A DNA stretch of 64,000 bases from Cupriavidus taiwanensis (GTDB taxonomy: Bacteria; Pseudomonadota; Gammaproteobacteria; Burkholderiales; Burkholderiaceae), in the NCBI RefSeq assembly GCF_900250075.1, contig NZ_LT977070.1, positions 3,018,894-3,082,893 on the forward strand. Reading direction: 5' to 3'. Below, in pieces: positions 59,007 through 64,000 of this stretch (its first letter is position 1; each line of letters begins with the position of its first letter). The notes under the pieces are model-generated. The model saw only the letters and a list, made by a program, of their open reading frames with translations, had not been told where the DNA came from and did not search any database. The translations under genes were made by a program, and so were the position numbers.

Positions 59007-59750
59007 ATGCCACGCACCAAAGCCGAACCGGCCGCCAGGCCCACCGAAGGACTCCCTGAGACCGACGCGGACGGTGCGCGCGGCGCATCGGTCGAGGAAA
59101 TCGCGGACCGAATCCTGACCGCGATCTGGGAGCACCGCCTGCCGCCGGGCACGAAACTGGTCGAGGAAAAGCTGGGCGGGGTGTTCGGCGTCAGCCGCAC
59201 CAAGGTGCGGCTGGCCTTCGCCAAGCTGGCGCACGAGGGTGTGCTGACCGTGCATCCCAACCGCGGCACCTTCGTCTCCAGCCCGAGCGTGGCCGAAGCG
59301 CGCCAGGTGCTGCATTCCCGCCACCTGCTGGAGCCCGCGCTGGTGCGCGACCTGGCCGGCGCGATCAGCGCCGGGGGCGTGCGCGCGTTGCGCGAGACCA
59401 CGCGCCAGGAAGCGCAGGCACGAGACAGCAACGACCGCCGCGCCATCATCCGGCTGTCGGGCGAGTTCCACTGCAAGCTGGCGGAAATGACGGGCAACCA
59501 GTACCTGGGCAAGTACATGCGCGAGCTGTGCTCGCTGACCTGCCTGATCATTGCGCTGTATGACGCGCCGGGCGTGCCGTCGTGCCCGCATCACGAGCAC
59601 GACGATATCGTCGATGCGCTGGAAGCCGGCGACGGCGAACGCGCCGCGCGGCTGATGAGCGAGCACCTCGGCCACGTCGAAAGCACGCTGCGCCTGGAGT
59701 TGCCCGCCGAGGAAAAGGTGGACCTGGAAGCGGTGTTCGCCGCGGTCTGA
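59007..59750 (+). CDS. GntR/FCD-family transcriptional regulator
   Basis: About 247 residues. The winged helix (about 28-95) has EEIADRILTAIWEHRLPPGTKL and EEKLGGVFGVSRTKVRLAFAKLAHEG; the C-terminal FCD domain (about 105-235) has the helical bundle with His (HCKL, HHEHDDIVDAL) that usually binds a metal and a carboxylate ligand. The start is unsure: ATG 59007, ATG 58965 (which overlaps a TACAAT) and TTG 58944 are all in frame. It converges on the hydantoin/amide cluster and probably regulates it (inference). Confidence 0.85.
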   Translation: MPRTKAEPAARPTEGLPETDADGARGASVEEIADRILTAIWEHRLPPGTKLVEEKLGGVFGVSRTKVRLAFAKLAHEGVLTVHPNRGTFVSSPSVAEARQVLHSRHLLEPALVRDLAGAISAGGVRALRETTRQEAQARDSNDRRAIIRLSGEFHCKLAEMTGNQYLGKYMRELCSLTCLIIALYDAPGVPSCPHHEHDDIVDALEAGDGERAARLMSEHLGHVESTLRLELPAEEKVDLEAVFAAV

Positions 59751-59787
59751 ACCGCGGCGAACACCTGAAAGCAAGCCGCGGCGCGGC

Positions 59788-60531
59788 TTAGCGGTGCTCG
59801 ATGCGCGCCGCCAGCGCCGCCGGCAAACCCAGCGTGGGCTTGGCGTCGGGGCGGCGGAAGGTGCCCGCGGTGGCCTTGCGGGGCTGCAGGGCAACCAGCG
59901 CCTCGGCCTGCTTGACGGCGGCGGCCATCTGGTCGACCACCGGCACCGGAATGCGGTCGCGCACGCGCGCGGCCAGGCCGGCCAGCGGCGCGCCGGCCAG
60001 GATCACCACGTCGGCCTCGTCTTCCACCACGGCGCGGTTGGCCAGTTCCACCAGCACGGCTTCCTTCTCTTCCTGCACGTCCGACACCGAGGCAAAGCTG
60101 CCGTCGAGCATGCGGATGCCGGCCAGCCGGCCGCGCAGCCCGTGCATGTCGACGCACTCCTCGTACCAGGGGCCCAGCGCGCGCGCAAAGGTGACGATGG
60201 CAAAGCGCCGCCCGAGCATGCACGCCGACAGCATCGCCGCCTCGGCCATGCCCACCACGGGCAGGTCGAACAGCTCGCGCGCCCCCATCAGGCCCGGATC
60301 GCCGAAGGCGGCGATGACCGCCGCGTCGAACTGGCCGTGATGCTCGGCCAGCATTTCCAGCGCGATGGCGCCGCCGATCTGCGCTTCGGCGCGGGTGGCG
60401 ATATACGGCACGCCGCGGCTCGCGGTCAGCGGCACCAGCTCGGTGCCGGGCGCGGCGGCCTCGTTCGCGGCGGCCATCAGGCGCGCGGTGATGCCTTCGC
60501 TGGTGTTGGGATTCAGAACAAGGATTCGCAT
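59788..60531 (-). CDS. Asp/Glu/hydantoin racemase family protein
   Basis: A 247-residue member of the aspartate/glutamate/hydantoin racemase family: MRILVLNPNTSEGITARL, FDAAVIAAFGDPGL, and VVILAGAPLAGLAARV. Two catalytic Cys are expected in this family; here only the first position (SACMLGRRFAIVTF region) has an obvious Cys, and the second is replaced by Ala in ILAGAP. That makes plain racemase activity doubtful; maleate isomerase or decarboxylase-like roles are alternatives. It is the last gene of the cluster, 9 nt after the amidase. Confidence 0.78.
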   Translation of the reverse strand: MRILVLNPNTSEGITARLMAAANEAAAPGTELVPLTASRGVPYIATRAEAQIGGAIALEMLAEHHGQFDAAVIAAFGDPGLMGARELFDLPVVGMAEAAMLSACMLGRRFAIVTFARALGPWYEECVDMHGLRGRLAGIRMLDGSFASVSDVQEEKEAVLVELANRAVVEDEADVVILAGAPLAGLAARVRDRIPVPVVDQMAAAVKQAEALVALQPRKATAGTFRRPDAKPTLGLPAALAARIEHR

Positions 60532-60540
60532 GTCAGGGGA

Positions 60541-61932
60541 TCAGGCAGGGTTGACTAAGGACGCCAGCACGTTTTCGGCCAGCTTCGCAGCGGCCAGCAC
60601 GCTGCGGTCGGCACCGCGCGGGCCGGCGATCTGCAGGCCCACCGGCAGGCCGTCGCGGCCGCTGCCGCAAGGCACCGAGATCGCCGGCGCCAGCGCATGG
60701 TTGAAGAAGGGCGTGAATACCGCGTGGGCGCGCGGCTCCACCGCCACGCCGCCGATGCGCTCCGGCCCGAGGCGGTCGTTGCGCCAGGCCACGCACGGCG
60801 TGGTGGGGCACAGCAGCAGGTCATAGCGGGCAAAGAAGGCGGCCACCGCCAGCGCGATCTGGCGGCTGGCTTCGCGCGCGCGCGCCACCTCGGCGCCGGT
60901 CCAGGCCAGCCCGCGCTCGATCTGGCGCGCGACGTCGGCATCGAATATCTCGGGGTCGCGGCGCCAGGCGTCGCCATAGAGATGGGCCAGGCCGACATGC
61001 TGCAGCGGCATCAGCGCGGCCTCGTCGGCGCCCTGCGGCCACGCCGGGTCGGCGCGCTCGATACTCAGCCCCGCGGCCTGCAGGCGCGCCACGGCCTGGT
61101 CGAAGGCCTGCGCGACATCGTCGTCGACCAGCGTGTCCAGGCCCAGGCGCGGGCTGACCGCGATCTTCAGCGTATGCAGCGGACGCGCCGCGCCCAGCGA
61201 GAAGCCGAGGGTGTCGGGGTCGCGCGGATCGGCGCCGGCCAGCGCCTCGAACATCAGCTCGGCATCGGCCACGGTGCGCGTGATCGGCGCAATCACCTGG
61301 ATGCCGTTGAAGGCATGGGCGAAGCCGACCGAGTCCGGAATCGCGCCGTAGGAGGGCTTGAAGCCGACCACGCCGGCGTGCGCGGGCGGACGCCGGCTGG
61401 AGCCGCCGCCATCGGTACCCAGCGCCAGCGGCGCCATCCCCGCCGCCACCGCTACCGCGCAACCGCCCGACGAGCCGCCCGCGGTCAGCGTGGGGTCGAG
61501 CGGATGGCGCGTCAGGCCGTAGACCTTGTTGGTGGTCAGCCCCTTGCAGGCGAACTCCGAGGTGTTGCCCATGCCGAGCACGATCGCGCCGGCGCGGCGC
61601 AGGCGCTCGACCGCGATCGCGTCGGCGGGTGCGATGAAGTCGCGGTACAGCTGCGAGCCCTGCGTCACGCGCCGGCCCTGGCTCCAGATCACGTCCTTGA
61701 CGATCACCGGCACGCCCGCCAGCAGCGGGCGCTCGCCCTGCGCCAGGCGCGCGCGCAGTTGCGCCAGGTCGGCATCGACCAGTTCCTGGCGTTGTTCGAA
61801 GACGGCGTTGAGCTGGTCGTTGCGCGCCGCGATGCGGGCCTGGAAGGCCGCTGCCACCTCGGCGGGGTCGAGGCGCCCGGCGGCGACGCGGGCCGCGATG
61901 GTGGCGGCGTCGAGGCGATTGGTCAGTTCCAT
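60541..61932 (-). CDS. Amidase signature family enzyme
   Basis: A 463-residue amidase signature hydrolase. The Ser-cisSer-Lys triad is recognisable: Lys in VPVIVKDV (about 78-85), the cis-Ser in TAGGSSGGCAVAVAAG (about 150-165) and the nucleophilic Ser in GTDGGGSSRRPP (about 173-184), where the residue after the nucleophile is Ser rather than the common Ile/Leu. The start at 61932 was preferred over an in-frame GTG at 61962. The substrate is unknown; neighbours suggest a hydantoin, N-carbamoyl or other cyclic-amide breakdown product. Confidence 0.87.
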   Translation of the reverse strand: MELTNRLDAATIAARVAAGRLDPAEVAAAFQARIAARNDQLNAVFEQRQELVDADLAQLRARLAQGERPLLAGVPVIVKDVIWSQGRRVTQGSQLYRDFIAPADAIAVERLRRAGAIVLGMGNTSEFACKGLTTNKVYGLTRHPLDPTLTAGGSSGGCAVAVAAGMAPLALGTDGGGSSRRPPAHAGVVGFKPSYGAIPDSVGFAHAFNGIQVIAPITRTVADAELMFEALAGADPRDPDTLGFSLGAARPLHTLKIAVSPRLGLDTLVDDDVAQAFDQAVARLQAAGLSIERADPAWPQGADEAALMPLQHVGLAHLYGDAWRRDPEIFDADVARQIERGLAWTGAEVARAREASRQIALAVAAFFARYDLLLCPTTPCVAWRNDRLGPERIGGVAVEPRAHAVFTPFFNHALAPAISVPCGSGRDGLPVGLQIAGPRGADRSVLAAAKLAENVLASLVNPA

Positions 61933-61974
61933 GTCTACAGTGTCGGTCAAGCTATCGATCACGCAAGGCGGCGT

Positions 61975-63411
61975 TCACAGGCTGCCGCCCGAAGTGCGGT
62001 AGCGCGGCCGCGCCATTTCGGGCAGGCCGCATGGCAGGAACTCGCCGTGGCCGGCCTCGGCCATGACCTCGCCCTCGTGCGCCACCACCTTGCCGCGCAC
62101 CAGCGTGGTCACCGGCCAGCCGGTCACGCGCAGGCCCTCGTAGGGGGTGTAGTCGACGGCATGGTGCAGCCCCTCATTGCGGATCGTCACTTCGCGCTGC
62201 GGATCCCAGATCGCCAGGTCGGCATCGGCGCCGATGGCGATGGTGCCCTTGCGCGGATGCAGGCCGTAGAGCTTGGCCGGGTTGGTCGAGGTCAGCGCGA
62301 CGAACTGGTTGACCGAGATGCGGCCGCCCACCACGCCTGCCGAGAACAGCAGCGGCAGCCGCGTCTCGAGTCCGGGGATGCCGTTGGGGATGTACTGGAA
62401 CGGGACTTCCTGGCCGCCGGGCTTCTTGCCCTGCGCGTCTTCGTAGCGGAACGGTGCATGGTCGGACGAGAAGATGGTGAAGAGGCCGTCGGCCAGGCCG
62501 TCCCAGATCACCTGCTGGTTGCTGCGGTCGCGCGGCGGCGGGCTGCACACGCACTTGGCACCGTGGTAGCCGGGCTGGTCGAGGTCTTCGGCGGTCAGGA
62601 ACAGGTACTGCGGGCAGGTCTCGGCAAAGATCTTCATGCCGCGGTTGCGCGCCCAGCGAATCTGCTCGACCGCCTCCTTGCCCGAGACATGGACGATCAG
62701 GATCGGCACGTCGACCAGCTCGGAGAAGGTGATGGCGCGGTGCGTGGCCTCGCGCTCGATCGCCATCGGCCGCGCCAGCGCGTGGAACTTCGGCGCGGTA
62801 TTGCCGGCCGCCCCGAGCTTGTCGGTGAGCCAGGCGATGCAGTCGGAGTTCTCGGCATGCACCATCACCAGCGCGCCTTCCTGGCGCGCCACCGACAGCA
62901 CCTCGAGGATCTCGCGGTCGTTCAGCTTGAGGTCGTCGTAGGTCATGTAGATCTTGAACGACGAATAGCCTTCGCGGATCAGGCCCGGCAGCTCGTCGTT
63001 CAGCACCGCCTCGGTCGGGTCGCCCACGATCAGGTGGAAGGCGTAGTCGACCACCGACTTGCCGCCGGCGCGGCGATGGTAGTCGGCCACCGCGGCGCGC
63101 AGCGAATGGCCCTTCTCCTGCGCGGCGAAGGGAATCACGGTGGTGGTGCCGCCGCACGCCGCCGAGACCGAGCCGGTGCGGAAGTCATCCGCCATGCGCA
63201 GGCCGTCCGGCATCGGCTGGTCCAGGTGGCAGTGCGCATCGACGCCGCCGGGCAGCACCAGCTTGCCGCCGGCGTCGATCACCTGCGCGGCCTCGCCCAG
63301 GTCGTGGCCAAGCTGCACGATGCGGCCGCCGGCGATGCCGATATCGCATTGCATGGTGTCGCTGGCGGTGACGACGGTGCCGTTGCGGATGATGAGGTCG
63401 AACTGTTTCAC
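61975..63411 (-). CDS. Dihydropyrimidinase/hydantoinase
   Basis: A 478-residue cyclic amidohydrolase. Metal ligands are visible: HCHLDQP (HxH) in GGVDAHCHLDQP near residue 58-69, the carboxylated Lys in SSFKIYMTYDD, His in MVHAENSD and LIVHVSG, and the Asp in FSSDHAPFRYE. It would open a dihydropyrimidine or hydantoin ring to an N-carbamoyl amino acid. The GTG at 63411 gives the family start KQFDLIIRNGTVV; the open frame further upstream overlaps nothing conserved. It lies 40 nt after the MFS carrier gene and 42 nt before the amidase. Confidence 0.92.
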   Translation of the reverse strand: MKQFDLIIRNGTVVTASDTMQCDIGIAGGRIVQLGHDLGEAAQVIDAGGKLVLPGGVDAHCHLDQPMPDGLRMADDFRTGSVSAACGGTTTVIPFAAQEKGHSLRAAVADYHRRAGGKSVVDYAFHLIVGDPTEAVLNDELPGLIREGYSSFKIYMTYDDLKLNDREILEVLSVARQEGALVMVHAENSDCIAWLTDKLGAAGNTAPKFHALARPMAIEREATHRAITFSELVDVPILIVHVSGKEAVEQIRWARNRGMKIFAETCPQYLFLTAEDLDQPGYHGAKCVCSPPPRDRSNQQVIWDGLADGLFTIFSSDHAPFRYEDAQGKKPGGQEVPFQYIPNGIPGLETRLPLLFSAGVVGGRISVNQFVALTSTNPAKLYGLHPRKGTIAIGADADLAIWDPQREVTIRNEGLHHAVDYTPYEGLRVTGWPVTTLVRGKVVAHEGEVMAEAGHGEFLPCGLPEMARPRYRTSGGSL

Positions 63412-63451
63412 GGTACGGTTTGGTTGTGAGGACAAGGAGAGCGGCCGCGCT

Positions 63452-64000
63452 TCAGCGGTCGGCGTCGGACAGGTGCATGCGCGCGGTTTCACGCGCCGCG
63501 AACGCCGCCACCGCGATCAGCGCGCACACCGCTGCCAGGTAGAGCGCCACCGGCATGGTGTTGCCGAAGCGGTCGAGCAGGCCGACGGCGATCAGCGGAG
63601 CGAGCGCGCCGCCGAACACGCCGGCGAACTGGAAGCCGAGCGAGGCACCGGTGACGCGCACCCGGGTGGCGAACAGCTCGGGCAGGAACGAGGCCAGCGG
63701 CGAGAACATGAACGACACCAGCACCATGCCGACGAACGAGGCCAGCATGATCAGCGCCGGGCTGCCGGTCTTGACCATGGCGAAGAACACGAACGCCCAC
63801 ACCGCGCCGCCGATGCCGCCGATCATCAGCACCGGGCGGCGGCCGATACGGTCAGCCAGCAGGCCGGCGATCGGGATGAACAGGATCTGCGCCACCGCGC
63901 CCAGCAGCACGGCATTGAGCGCGATGCTCTTGGGCAGGCCCAGCTTGGTCGGCACGAAATACAGCAGGAACAGCGTGAACACGTAGAAGGCAATGTCGCC
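63452..64000 (-). CDS. MFS transporter (MHS type), N-terminus outside window
   Basis: Partial: the C-terminal 182 residues or so of a major facilitator permease; the frame stays open to the window edge. At least four hydrophobic segments are seen, with the MFS loop motif LADRIGRRPVLMIGG between two of them and SFLPELFATRVRVTGASLGFQ, the pattern of metabolite:H+ symporters (ShiA/KgtP-like). It is first of the group carrier-hydantoinase-amidase-racemase on the minus strand and probably imports their substrate. Confidence 0.85.
   Translation of the reverse strand, partial: GDIAFYVFTLFLLYFVPTKLGLPKSIALNAVLLGAVAQILFIPIAGLLADRIGRRPVLMIGGIGGAVWAFVFFAMVKTGSPALIMLASFVGMVLVSFMFSPLASFLPELFATRVRVTGASLGFQFAGVFGGALAPLIAVGLLDRFGNTMPVALYLAAVCALIAVAAFAARETARMHLSDADR

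Overview
The window reads as about 64 kb of chromosome from a high-G+C betaproteobacterium, most likely Cupriavidus or a close Ralstonia/Burkholderia relative. The evidence is the strong G/C bias at third codon positions, the family-typical proteins (DUF3579, a Bug-type receptor, an MHS-like MFS carrier, the SirB1 protein) and the gene order ribF-ileS-lspA-coaBC-dut. Species assignment is inference. I see no rRNA, tRNA, CRISPR array, phage or insertion sequence. This is mostly core housekeeping chromosome with two catabolic clusters at its ends.

Layout. 0-7.4 kb: a histidine-utilisation operon on the minus strand: a NitT/TauT-type ABC transporter (receptor, permease, ATPase), then hutC, hutH, hutU and hutD, with three HutC-like palindromes. 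7.4-11 kb: an epimerase-like gene and a ferredoxin-type reductase start 9 bp apart and diverge; then argD with a leader region. 11-16.4 kb: the branched-chain amino acid ABC transporter (livK, livH, livM, livG, livF). 16.8-19.8 kb: ispH, an SlpA-type PPIase, radC, rpmB, rpmG. 19.9-24.9 kb: NAD synthesis (nadB converging on nadC-nadA) and a fatty acid desaturase. 25.3-31.8 kb: an MscS channel, an RNA cytosine methyltransferase and purN; a LuxR-type response regulator converging on a hybrid sensor kinase. 31.8-38.2 kb: ribF, ileS, lspA, coaBC, dut. 38.2-45.7 kb: two VOC proteins, a Bug receptor, clpS-clpA, a cold-shock protein, icd. 45.9-51.7 kb: a pseudouridine synthase, a Lys/Ala-rich secreted peptide, a DUF192 protein, yajQ, murB, ppnP, argF with a leader region, DUF3579, rpsT. 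52-59 kb: murJ, a SirB1 protein, a DedA protein, mutL, miaA, a GNAT enzyme. 59-64 kb: a GntR regulator and a hydantoin/amide cluster (racemase, amidase, hydantoinase, MFS carrier running off the end).

The most interesting observation concerns arginine. Both arginine-biosynthesis genes, argD and argF, 40 kb apart, follow a short Arg-rich ORF whose ATG lies only 5-7 nt after a sigma70-type -10 box, so the leader would be translated from a leaderless transcript. Each ORF is followed by an intrinsic-terminator-like hairpin before the structural gene. In argF the 5' arm of the hairpin is formed by the Arg codons themselves. In argD a segment of the leader ORF just after the Arg codons can pair with the terminator as an antiterminator. 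This is a coherent model of arginine attenuation by ribosome stalling on leaderless uORFs. It is inferred from sequence and untested. Further leads are the HutC operators (one inside a promoter spacer), a 12-bp palindrome shared by the icd and DUF3579 promoter regions, and probable leaderless starts for clpS, purN and mutL.
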